A stretch of DNA of 21,655 nt from Elysia marginata. Its lineage: Eukaryota > Mollusca > Gastropoda > Plakobranchidae. Positions 1-12,300 of this stretch are shown one piece after another (within the stretch, counting starts at the first letter, position 1; each line of letters opens with the position of its first letter). The stretch spans positions 296,468 through 318,122 of the forward strand of contig BMAT01004904.1 in NCBI GenBank assembly GCA_019649035.1, in the 5' to 3' direction. The translations under genes and the position numbers were made by a program. The notes under the pieces are model-generated. The model was given only the letters and a program-made list of their open reading frames with translations, was not told where the DNA came from and searched no databases.

Positions 1-261
1 GACTCTTAAATCGCTTATTTTAAATACATGTATAGTGAAGTCTGAATTTTTTTACTGGTCGCAGTTTTGAGCACCAAAATTACCAAGGTCAACACAAACG
101 GTTTAAAATGCCATTATCATATTTACTGCCATCGTCCACCACTACAGCCATCACCACCACTACCATCATCTTTGAAGACACCACCACCTACACCGTCATT
201 AACAATAAAAGCCTCCTTCATTAGCGTCAGTAATGTCTTAAACATGCTTATGGTGCTTCAG

Positions 262-339
262 AATGTATCAAGCCTCAGCCAAGACATCCGTGGATCGACC
301 GGGGATCTGCGCACCTCTCTCAAGACCAACACCCCACAG
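262..339 (+). CDS. mapkbp1: exon 1 of the window (26 residues, phase 0-0)
   Basis: The 3' edge is clear: codon CAG (337-339) is followed by gtaagc, a good donor, and the next exon continues in phase 0. The 5' edge is uncertain. The acceptor ending gtgcttcag at 261 gives a phase-0 exon beginning NVSSLSQDIRGS and ending SLKTNTPQ. An alternative acceptor is ttcattag at 224, which would add 12-13 residues in the same frame. Neither has a strong pyrimidine tract. The peptide is Ser/Thr-rich and would sit in the linker that follows the WD40 propeller. I see no recognisable motif in it, so its inclusion rests on the open frame, the donor and the phase match. Confidence 0.5.
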
Positions 340-3300
340 GTAAGCTTGGCCCAGATACTCATGCCTTAAAGCAGAATCATACCAGCGTCGAGCCCGACGG
401 TCAAACCAGACCCGACGTTTTTTAAAATAAATTTTGGCCTGTACTTCAGCAAGGCCAACTTTTTATTCGTAGTTAGGCCTGGACCGGCGTATAATGGCGA
501 AAACCCCCATCACGAGTGAACAACGGAATATCACGGTCTGACCGCCGGTCCCGACGCCGGTGTGGTTATACCCTTACCTGTTTTACTCAATTTTCCTTAG
601 GTTTTTTCTCTCTTCCATAACCTCTCTGTTTGTCTTTCTTGCGCTCTTCTCTTCTTTTTTTCCGCCCTGCCTCGGCTTATAATAACTTTTTATCTGTCAT
701 CATATCTTGCTCATAATAACATAATTGTTTGTGCTTATGTGGAAATTCGACATAAACACTATTTTTTAAATGACAATTAGAGTTTTAACAACGACAATTG
801 TCCTCCTCTTCCTTCTCCTCCTCCTTCTTCTTCTTCTTCTTCTTCTTCTTCTTCTTCTTCTTCTTCTTCTTCTTCTTCTTCTTCGTCTTCTTCTTCCTCC
901 TCTTCCTCTTCCTTCTCCTCTGCCGAGCTTGTGAGTTTTCAGTTACGCTGGGAGGGAGAGGGGAGGGGGGCGGGTGGGTGAATACTGTTTTCTAATAAAC
1001 CACTCTTGCATATTATTTTATTCCTATATCTGAAAACTGTGCTAAAGATCTATACTGAGAGACACGTAATCCACGACCCGTGCTACACTAGCGTTAATAA
1101 TTGAGCTTTCTTTTGTCACTATTTTCACTAAGCCACAGTCATAACAATGCTCCCTCATTTATTTAGTTGGTTGCTCTATTATCCTGTTCTCGAGGGTTAA
1201 AAGCAATTAGGGGCAGTTACTCCAAAGGCTTACCTTATATTCATTCACACCTTATTGCCGTGTCCCTCTCCGGGTGGTCATCGAACTCCTTCCACAACAC
1301 ACCCACCTCTCTCTACAGCCAAACAGTTTACTTTTACTTTGTGTGAAATCGGGACCACAAAAAGGGGAAGAATTATCATGAAGAGAATGGTAGCAGAGAT
1401 TAGTAGGTTTGCTGTATGAAGATCCGTCGGTGTGGAGAGAGAAAGAAAGGGGGAGAGAGACAGGGAGAGAGAGACAGAGTGAGAGACAGGGAGAGAGACA
1501 GAGAGAGAGGGATAGAGAGTGCGAGAGATAGAGAAAAAGAGGGAGGAAGGGAGGGAGGGGCGAGGCGGCACTGGACGTTTTCACTACAATGTGTGATAAA
1601 TTGCCAGTTGTCCAGTTGTGGTCTTGGGACAAACTAAATATTAACAGGTGCTAAGCATAAGCCCTAGTGGTTTGTATTAGCCCTCTTATTAGAAAGGCCT
1701 ATATGTGAACAATGGAGCTACAGTAGCTAGTTGTGCCATCGCCTTTTGAATAAAAATCCTATCCATAGCACCAACCAAGAACGTTATTGGTTTACAGAAT
1801 GCACCATGAATGCAAAGACTAAGACGCGTCGATGGGCGTTTGAGGTCTCAAAACTGGATGTTCACATCGAAATTAAATTCTTCATAAATAGATAATGTTA
1901 TTGATTGATGCGAAAGAATTAGGCGCGAAATGGTAACTAAAGTTTCATATCTGACTCTCATTCTTCGTTATGCAGAGAATTAGAAATTGTTACAATAGCA
2001 CATAAAGGCTGCAGTCGTAAAATGTACAACGCAGAGAGAGTAATAAAAAAGATAGATGGAGAGAGGGAGTGAGGGAAGAGAGGGAGGAATTTCAACCAAG
2101 AGGCTTGACACAACACAGGCTGACAGAAAAGATAGAAAGACATATAGCCCTTCCTAAATGAACTTGAACGTTATGAATTTATTTTATTATAACCATTATT
2201 GAACATGGCTTTACCTTGGCAAACGATTGACTTTAGCTTAATCTATGAATGATGCTTAAAACACACACACACACATACGCGGGACTTTTCTCTAGAACAC
2301 AACAAAGGCCAATTTACCAAGCTTCTTACTTCAGATTCTATTATTGCAGCTAGGAGCGAAGCTGACATTCTACTCATATTTTGGGAAGAGTTCCAGCCAA
2401 TCTCTTTAATTTATTATTTACTTATTTGTCTATCCATCTATGATTTGATCTATAGAATTAGTCATCACACTTTTTAGAACTTAGATAAGATTTTATTTTG
2501 TAATGGGTAAAAAGTCATTCTCAAATTACGGTTGCTTTCAAATTTATAGTCTTTCAGAAACGGATTACCTTGACGTTCTTGTCAAGTATAGACCAAAATA
2601 TTATTTTTGTGGCCTGAGTATTCCTTGTTATTTAACACTTTTATTTGTAAGAATATGAATGTCCCATTTCTATCTGTCCCTCTTTGTCTTGCCCCCCCCC
2701 TCCCCCCCCACCTCGACTGTATGCTATGGTGATGTTGTTTCCTACAAATTATTTCTCTGCCGTTCATTACTGGTAGGAGCCACAAGATAAAGTTCATAGT
2801 ATTCAATCTAGCCATGTAGCAAAATTTCTGAAACGAAAATATTGTGTAAACCATTGCATCTCTAGGCGCCAAAAAGCATTGAAACTCCCAGACGACGAGA
2901 GGCCAACTTCTTCAAGTCTGACACTTCTCTCAACACATCTGGGTCTGGTGCCCGCAAGCGCTGGTCAGAGAGGTTTGACCTAGTGGGTCGCTCTAGCCTG
3001 GACCATGAGGACACGGATGAGCTTGACACAGGCTCGGACACGACGGAGATCATCTACCTGCCCACAGAGTCAGACCTCGATCCCTCGCCTAGGTGTGTTG
3101 TGTGGTTAGGATGAGTGCCCTTAGCTGTTACCAGCTGTAATATTTTTGTTTGTTATGGATTTCATTTATTGTCTGAATGTAAACTTGATGAGTTTGATAC
3201 TTTTTGTTATGGTGGATATTTACATTCTTTTCTTTCTGAATTATGTCCTTTTAATCAGGGTAGAACTCTGAAAATATTTTGTCAGAAAAGAAAAATTAGA

Positions 3301-6300
3301 AGAAAATAAGAGTGTAAGGCACTGCAACAAAGTTTTTAAAAGAAGCTATCAATTTTTAAAAAGTCTCACATCTTATGTTTGATCAGCTACTATGTCTTGC
3401 TTTAGATTATTTAAAAAAAATAAGTGGTTGTTTTATCTAAATCCTTTTACGTTTTTTAAAAAAAATTGTGCTCAATGATTTGCAGTGTCTTATAAGTCTA
3501 CACATAGAATATTAGATTTAATTGTTTAGTAGCTTTTGTAGTGAAGTCAAGATTAACTGTACTTGAACAAACGAAAATTACCTGAAAAGTGTATTAAAAT
3601 AAAGTTGAAAAACTTTCCACTTGCCTCCATTTCTGTCCCCCCCCTTCTTTTGCAACATGTTCACCTCTCGTTTATGATAGCTTGATTTCCAATATTGACC
3701 TTTACATGATACTTGAATAGTGTCAATGGCGAGCACTTTGCTGTTTTTATGCATTCCGAAAAATTTATTGGCTTTATATAAAACTTTTGGTCTTTTTAAA
3801 TATGAATTCTTTTTTTTTTCTGAAACAGTAAACATAAAATTATAATCTGAAATGGTCAGTTTACAGAATCCTTTACAACTCCTTGAGGGTTGCATTCTCA
3901 CCTGATCCAAACTAGTTATTTATTAGTCCACTGATAATAATAACGTGATATTTTTCTGCTTTAATTATAACCTTCTTGCTCCTATTTAGTTTAAAAAAAA
4001 AAAAAGGATGTACTTACATGTAAGGATATGTAAAGGTCTGTATTGATTATGCAAGTTTGCTTTTGAATCAGCCAGGTGCTTATGCACAAGTTAAACACAT
4101 CAATTTTAGTACCCCAAACTCTGGCCTTTCTTTCAGCTCCTATAAAGTATTTGCTGTTGAGAATTTGAGAAAGTCTTCAGCCAAAACCAACATGGGAAGT
4201 GCATTTCAGCAAGATGATGGTTAGTTTGATTTGGATTAAATTAGGGAACTTTTTTTTTTATCCATTATTTGTAAAAAAAAAATCTGGGCATATTGAAAGA
4301 AGTTAGTTTTTATATAATGTTTATCTTGGGTTTAAACGTGAAGATGTTTGTTCCATAACGAAAATATAGTGTAATCTCTACAACTGAAATTTCATGAATG
4401 GCAAAATTAGTTTGCTTTAAACAGATTTTGATTTGTCAGGGTGGTTTCCAAGGATATAATTATTTTGGGCTCCAAAAACTATTTGAGAGAATGCATTGAC
4501 TGGCAGTATGGTTGATATCTTAAATGTAGCAAAATCAAAATAAAACCATGCCTTGCATCCCATCTTTTTTCATGTTACTCCTCCGTCCTCTTGTCTTCAT
4601 TATTTACTTGTGTTCCTTCTTTCCATAGCATCTGAGAGCACAGACCCCATATCACTGGAAGATGAGGAGGATGTAAACGACGAGACCCTGATAAGCTCAA
4701 CTCCAACAACTCCATCAGATCCAGACAAAGTGTTCATGGATGGGACCTCAGACAAGGTGAGCCAGTGAGGGAATCTTTCACAAAAATGTAATTTTGGGGA
4801 AAAATTAAACCAGTTCAGTACTTGATGGAAAATTGAGAGAACAAAGAGCAGGGTCTTCATTTTTCTTGGCACGTCACACAGTGAGGTAGTTTCAGGAATG
4901 TAAATCTCTCAGATTTTCAGATTTTCGAAACAAAAATAAAATATGCTGGGACTGAGATTTGAACTTGGTCAACCAGCCAACTGAATTGGCCTCAGACTGT
5001 CTTTTTATTCCTTTTTCTTGTTTTCTTTTGTTCTTCGTTCATCTTTTTTTTGCATTTTTCTTTCTCCTCCCCTTCCTCCTTTTTTTAACTCGTTTATTTT
5101 TTAATATTTAATTGGCCTTTATAGAGAATAATCTGACTACATCAGAACTATTAGGCCAAAATTATAAATAGGAGACTGATCGCATCAGTTCTCTGGTCTA
5201 AATAGAACACAATCTAATGTTGTCGGTACTAAAGGGCCAAATGAGATTATTTGTGAACATAAGATTACAAGTCATATTTAAATGTTTCAGTAATGGTAAC
5301 TAATTGGACCCCAGAGCATAGAAGAACCTAAAATCAAGCTGTACATGACAACTGCTGTTTTCCAGGCCAAACATAGGACGAGGAACTTGCCTATTAGATG
5401 AGGATCGTCTATATTACATTGCTTAGTTGTTCATAAAAAGGAAGAAGAAAAGTTTAAGAAGTGTACCACTCTAGGACCCTCGTATACAACTCAAGACCAG
5501 TGACCCAACACAGGAATAGTATACAGCGCCAAGGTTTCCAATAAATTTTTGCCCCATGACCTAGAATCCTAGATCTAATTTAGAGTTTTGCCGACCAGCT
5601 ACACAGTAATCAGGGCTAATCTTGAGTACACCTATTAGGAGACATTAAGGGCTAAGACTAGCCGATCTAGTGCTATGCTTTTTGGTAATTTTCAATGTTA
5701 GTAAACTTGCTCATTTGGGTTTGAATCGTACAAGAAGTATTTTTTACTCTTACCACTCACCAACAAGGGCCAAAAGCACGTTCATTCATGCAGCGTCAAA
5801 CTACTGCTCATAGTTGGCTGTCAATCGGTGCACACTACTCTCTCTCATGTGGCTTTACATGTCATGGGCAATAACACAATATGTTCTCACTATGTTGAGT
5901 TAGATATGAATTTTTTTCTTTGACCCTATTTATGCCTATTTTTAACGAAGTTATGCAATGATTTATAGTAAACATGAGCTCGTAATTTGTCACAAAACTC
6001 TTGCCTTTCTCCTTTGCACGGCTTTCTCCTCTCTTGGCGACTGTTCATCTTGCAGCAGGGTAGCCTAGAGTGATCTGTATTATTTGATCCTTATCCCCAA
6101 CCACTTGAAAGCATACCTTGCCTCAAAAGTTGTTGATTTTTTTTCAAATCAAAACCAGTGGATATGCTGAGTACACCCATTTCTAAGAGAGTTTAGAAAT
6201 GAACTCAATGATGTTTACCTTATTATCATTTCAGGAGGACTTTGTACGGGAGAATTTTGAGGAAGACACATTCTCTCAGATTCCTCTGGAGAAATTTTTA

Positions 6301-9300
6301 GAGTCCTCTGAGGCCCTGGAACAACAGGCCCTAGAAAGAGGAAGTGGGAAGCCAGGAACTGCCGCTGCTGCTGCTAGGCTGCCTGGGTTTGAAAGTTCAG
6401 CACCTTTCAGCCCCAGACTCAGCCTGTCAGCAAGATTTATGTCCCGTGCAGGACCTTCTGTGTTCAAGTGAGTACACCAGGAGGGAGATCTTAATACTTA
6501 AAGTTTGTTTGTGGACAAGAGTTTTCCAATTTATTATCTATTAGCAAAACAAGTGCTTATATCTCACGTAAGTTTTTAGAAGATTCTTTTAAAAATGAGA
6601 TATTTCTTTAAAGACTGAATTTAAAAAAAAAGATAAAAAAGAATATTCTCGTCTAATTCTCAAGCTTCAGTAATTAAGTAGATCAGAGAAAAAATTAAAA
6701 AGATAGACAAACTCTCCCCATGGGAAAAAAGTCAGAGCATGGTATAAATTTAGTTGTTTTTTTTTTAAATTTGCTTTTTTTTAAAATTAATTCTGAAAAC
6801 AAAATCACCAGCGTAATTTTTTTTCCCTTGAACTAAAAAAACTATACTTTAGCTTGTGGTGATGGAATCTCAAGATCATTCAGACAATACATTGTCACAT
6901 TTTTTCCCATCCCAGAAACTCAATATCTTCTCATGTGACAAATCGCCAGGACACCTGGTTTAATGTGAGTACATTAATTTACTTCATTAACACTTACACT
7001 GACACACACTACACAGGTCCACACATTGCAGTTGTGCACACGTTTGTGGGTGGAGTGATGTTTTTTGTAAAGTTAAATTTATGCAACTAATAGTTTTCAC
7101 TTTTAAAAATTTTATGAAAACTTAAGTTTATGGTTGTGAATATAATTTTCACTTAAATAAGACCATTTGAAAATAGGTTATCAATGAAAAAAAGTTTTAA
7201 CTTTTATTAATTTGACAATACACGTGTTTAAAGCTATATTTAAATTTAAAGTGATACATTTTTAGCTATGTGAGCCTGTCTATATAAACCTTTATTATTT
7301 TGTAAATGGCTATGTATAAATGCATGTTAACATTTTTCGTATTTGAGCATGCTTGAATAATGCAAACAACAAATAAATAATTGAAAACTTTGCATCTTGC
7401 TGTCATATTTTAAAACGATATTGTTAAAATTTTATGAATCTTGAAGCATTTTTGACAGTTTTTTCTCTTATGTTATGATTAATTGCAAATCACTTACAAC
7501 ACAGTTCAATCTGTGTGCAATTTTTCAAAATCTGATTTTTTTTTAAATAACATCTTTTTTGTGTCCCATAAGTTTTTTCACATTACAAGATGAATAGGAC
7601 TAAACGATCAAGGGCTAAAAAATTCTGGAGATTTGAAGTGAATATTTTCTCCTTCTCTCCCTTGTGTCATTTTTACTATCCTCGAGTCTTGCATCCACAA
7701 TCAACCTTTTCTTACGTCTCTTGTACTGCTCTTTTTACTCTCATGTTAAGAAATTTATTTTTTGGAGAAGGCTTTGGACACCAAGAAAATTTACAGCTTA
7801 AAATTTATTAATAGACCTTGCTCCCATCCCCATCCTAAATGTTTAAATTGTATAATTTGTGACTGCACCTGAACTCAACTCACATCAATCTCACAGCGAA
7901 ACAAAATGGAAATGTCGAGAGCTATGGATGAGACCCGCAGAAGTCTGTTAGCTGTAAGTAACCATCACTTATTGCAGGTCCAGCTCTTGTAGACTAGACA
8001 AGCTGTCTTTCTTTAATCTGATCCTCTGTGCCGACAAGCTGTCTTACTTTAATCTGATTCTCTGTATACGTATTCCTTATTCAAAGCTTATCTCAAATTT
8101 CACCTATTTTGCTCATTCACTGCATTTTAATGCTAAATTTTTCTTTGGGACTCAATTTCTCGTCTTTTTGGTTTCATTTTGGCCTTCTGTCGGGGCTCAC
8201 CCTATATTTTCTTAGAAAACAATTTTTTAGAATTACAGCTTCCCTATGTAATTTGCATGGCTTATTGATTTACCTTCGTTGTTCCTCTCGTTTTCATTCA
8301 TTTTTTTCGTTTTCTTTTCTTGCTATGTCTAGTTATATAGAAACACTTAAAGAATGAAGAGTATTACACTGCAATACATAGGTTTTTCTGCTAACCCCTT
8401 TAAAGTGGATCTAGAGAAAACTGTTTAAAATGAAACAAAAAAATTCTTCTCACTATTGTGGGGAACACAAAATGTCTATGCAAAAAATTTAAAAATTAAA
8501 CAAAATCATTTTTTTCCTTTTTGACAAAATTGGGTTGTGTGGAAATTAAAGGTTTATTGCATGATTGTAACCCTCCTTCCCCTCCTCCTTCCACATCTAA
8601 TTCCCACCTCCTTTCATCTTTTTTTTTTATTTCAGTTGTTATAGTGCCTAAGTATGCCATGCATAATCCTCATTCCTTGTGCTTAACTATGCCTCATGTG
8701 GTTCACATTCCTAGTACTTATTTATGCCATTTAATGTGCACATTCCTAGTGCTGAACTATGCCATTCCATGATTTTGCATGACTTGAAGTAAATGAATAT
8801 TGTAATGATTTGAGTGCATTTTGTGAAAATGTGGTAAAAAATATCGTTGAATAATATTTAAATTCAAAGAAAAGTGAAAAGTTAAGAAAATTTCTTGTGG
8901 CCTTGCCAGTGATGAAATTTTAAGAAAAATAAAGAGGATGACATGTGGGGCATAGATATTATTTTAAATTCAATGAAGTTTAACTGCCCAGCTGTCTTTT
9001 ATTCGAATGTTTAGAAAAGACAAAGAAAAAGAGGAGGCTTGTCTGCAGTGGTATAAAAGGGAAGATAGTTGGTAGCGTTTAAAGTATTTTCATATCGGTT
9101 GCTCTAGAAATAGAAAGTATATGTCTCCAAAGGTCACGGACTTATTAAGCTATTGGATGTAATATTATATTTTTCACTGTCTACGTATGAAATCTTTTTA
9201 TCTGTATTTGCCAAAAATGATCATCATTATCATCTTCTTTGACATTATCTGCTGTTGTTAACACCTCTACCTGATGCTTCTCATGCAATTTGCTTTGCCT

Positions 9301-12300
9301 TGCTCTGAAGTCATGTTTGTGACTTGGTTGCACTGTCTTTGCTCTGAAATATGAAATTCACTTCTTTTTGCTGTGCATAGCAAATTTGTGGTGCTTAAAG
9401 AAAAAATTAAACTATTTTAGTTTTCAATTTGTCCCTGTCTCTATCTATCTGTCTGTCTGTCTGTCTCTCTTTCTCTCTGTCTCTCTCTGTCTCTCTTTTT
9501 CTGTCTCTGTCTGTCTGTCTCTCTTCTATCTCTCTGTGTCTCTGTCTCTCTCTCTGTCTCTCTCTCTCTCTCTCTCTTTCTCTCGTAATTTTTATATAAT
9601 CTGGTCACTTTTTTTATAATTAAATTTCCTTACAATCTAAAATTGTTCTCATCAGATGAACACACGGAATGATTTGATTGGGTCAAACTCACCAGAGAAG
9701 GAGGATCCTCCATCCCCTCCCACTAAACTTGAAGAGGTAACATACAAAATGTGCATTTCTTTGATTTCTCTTGATGACTGACTTGAAATTCCTTTGCATC
9801 CCTGTCGGATGTTAGTGACAAATTAATTTCCACTCTGCTTCTAAGCAAACCTGAGGATTACATAAATGCTACTGTCTGCTTCTCTTTTGATATTGATTCA
9901 AGTTCACATTTGTTCTCAAAACAGTTTAAGACAAGTCCTGCTTTATTTTTTGCTATCTCTTTCAATGATGCCTTTCAATTTTATGTGTGTGTTTGTTTTT
10001 GTAATGAGATGGGTGTTCAAATTTTCATAATCAATGAATGATAGAAAATCTATCAACAAGCCAAAATTAGAGTAAACTGTATAGAAAATACTTACTGAAT
10101 AAGAGAATTGGAAACAAGAAAAAAACATCCACATTGCGTTAGATTCTGTCACATTAAAGTTACTATTTTTGGCATGAAATCATTACATTTTTAGAAAAGG
10201 CAAAAGCACTATCAAGTTGTTTGTTTTGTTTTTTTTTTGCTGTTGTTCTTTTTTTTTTTTAATAAAGTTCCAAGTGGTAAACTCTGACATGTTTTGATGA
10301 ATTGTCCCCCTAGGTGAACGAGATGTTAAAAGAGGGCAATTCACCAGGACAATATGCTACCTCACCACCATCAGGTACTGTTGTTTTTTTTTTCCATCAT
10401 TTTAATGTGTGCCTTCAATATTGTACAAGTATAGGAACTCTTCCTGAAATTTTATAGTTTTATATGCATTAGTATTAACGTTTCTCTTTCTTTCTGTCTT
10501 TCTTTCTCCCTTGCCGTCATTTCAACCTTTTCCTCCTTGCATCTTTAGTATCACTTATAACTTCTTACTGAAGGCCTGTCTGCCTTTATCTCTCCCCCCC
10601 CCCTCCCCTGCAGCTATCCCCTCCCACTCCTCAACCCCATTTTGTCGTTCAATCTGACTGTCTCTAGTTTCTGTTACACCCCTCCTCACTACTTTCCATT
10701 GTTGATGAATGATGTAATGTATTCACATTTTAAAATGTAGCGTGTACCTATTTGCAGGAATATTTGATCTGAGCCACCAATGTAAGTTTTCATATTTGAT
10801 GTTTATTGTATGTACAGGGTATAATCATAACAAAATATTTTGCAACCAGTACAAATGATTTCAATATTGCAATTTTTATATAGCAGGCTGCTGATATTTC
10901 GAACACAGCATTTCCTTGAGTTTCCAAACATTGAAAAATTTGTATGAATCTCAACATTTAGTGAAGATACATCAGAACTTCTATGAAGGTCAGGTATTTT
11001 TTTTATGTGGTGTTAAAATATTGTGAAAAAGAAGAATCAACCTAAGATTAAAAGGCAATTTTTCAAATGTGCATTTTAAACTTCTGATTCATTTTGCGTG
11101 GCTGCAGGATATATGTTGTGTTTAGGTCAAGTGTATCTGTAGTTATTATTCCTATACCCGTAGAATATTGTTTGTGTCTGAGTTTTTGCCCTCTTGCTTT
11201 ATCCTCATCTTGTGAATAGAGAGAAAAATTTGAATTGAATTATTTCAATATAATGGCTCTCCACTCTGTGCCTAAATGAAGTTTTCCTTATGGTATGATT
11301 TATTTGCAGAGCAATCTGTGATTCTTTTAAATGTGTTAAGTGACATTGATTTTTCCTTTATGATAATATAAATGTTACAGGAAAAAATTGCTAGGTTTAG
11401 GCACAAAACAAAAACAAATAGTAACATGCTCTCAAATCCTGTATATTCTTATGAAAATACACCAGCACTACGATTTTTGTAATATAAATATTTCTTGTGG
11501 TTAACCCTATTCATAATACATATTATGTGAAAATGCAGCTCTTTAAAGCCTATTTTTTTGTCGAATACTTCATGTTGTTGTGTCGTAATGTGACCAAACC
11601 AGTATAAATATATTGATATAAGTCCCTGGTGTGCACCCATCAGCAGCTTTTGGCACCAGCCCTTGGGACTGTCACTGCAAGAATCTGCGACGTATGTGGG
11701 CAGCTTTCACTCTCTCAAAAGACTGCATCATGGAGGAATTCACAGTGCCTGGGTTTTCATTTGATGTTGGATCCCCTCCTGAGTCTTTAGTGGGAGATCC
11801 TAACATAGTGCAGGATTTTTTGGCAGATAGCATTATGGAAAGCCAACAGAGCAGAGGGAGACAGATGCCACCCCAGAAGTCTGCAGCAGATACCAGGAAG
11901 CCTGAGGCTTTTTTCCTGCCTGTAAAGCCAGAAACCTGCCCCAAACAGCAGCAGCCACAGAACCCTTATGATACATATCTTCATAAGCATCTACAGTTGT
12001 ACCATAGCAGCATCCCAACCCCCATGTCATCCCCAAGACCCCATAGGGCAAGGCGAGGCAGTTTAAAGTCGCCTTCTGCAGCTCATGGAGATACTGCCAC
12101 TGTATCATCTTCTTCATACTTTTCATCATCATCCCTCCCGTCTCCATCATCTTCTTCGACTGCTCCATCATCACCTGAAAAAGAAAGCAATTTTCTGAAA
12201 GCTCAAGAGGACCTCAAACTAAATAACATGTTTAGAGTGCATAGAACTAAGAGTGCCAGCCCACGCAAAGCCAGCCCTCACAGCAATTCCAAGACTGCAA

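Larger units (their letters stand above)
340..2865 (+). other. intron 1 of the window (2.5 kb)
   Basis: Lies between donor gtaagc and acceptor tctctag. It contains a GC- and CpG-rich patch (about 385-560), a TTC triplet tract (801-922), a GA-rich tract (1431-1560), a short CA run near 2262 and a C-rich run near 2690-2710. The open frames here translate the simple repeats and are not genes. Nothing else recognised. Confidence 0.6.
7954..9655 (+). other. intron 7
   Basis: A 1.7-kb intron carrying three repeat blocks: a 36-bp tandem duplication (7997-8068), an imperfect minisatellite (about 8640-8770) and a TC/TCTG microsatellite (9432-9585). Open frames over these blocks translate repeats or AT-rich sequence and are not called. 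Confidence 0.6.

Noticed and set aside
67-261. Upstream extension of the exon 1 open frame (His/Pro/Thr-rich)
   Set aside because: It covers a CCA/ATC simple-sequence stretch and ends at plausible acceptors; more likely intron than coding, though a longer exon cannot be excluded.
798-995. Phe/Ser-rich open frame
   Set aside because: Translation of the TTC microsatellite.
1252-1637. Open frames on both strands over the GA tract
   Set aside because: Translations of the purine repeat (Arg/Glu or Ser/Leu runs); no gene features.
3115-3309. 64-codon + strand open frame after exon 2
   Set aside because: Starts inside the intron after a good donor, not in phase with exon 3; no motif.
9368-9619. 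Ser/Leu/Cys-rich open frame
   Set aside because: Translation of the TCTG/TC microsatellite in intron 7.
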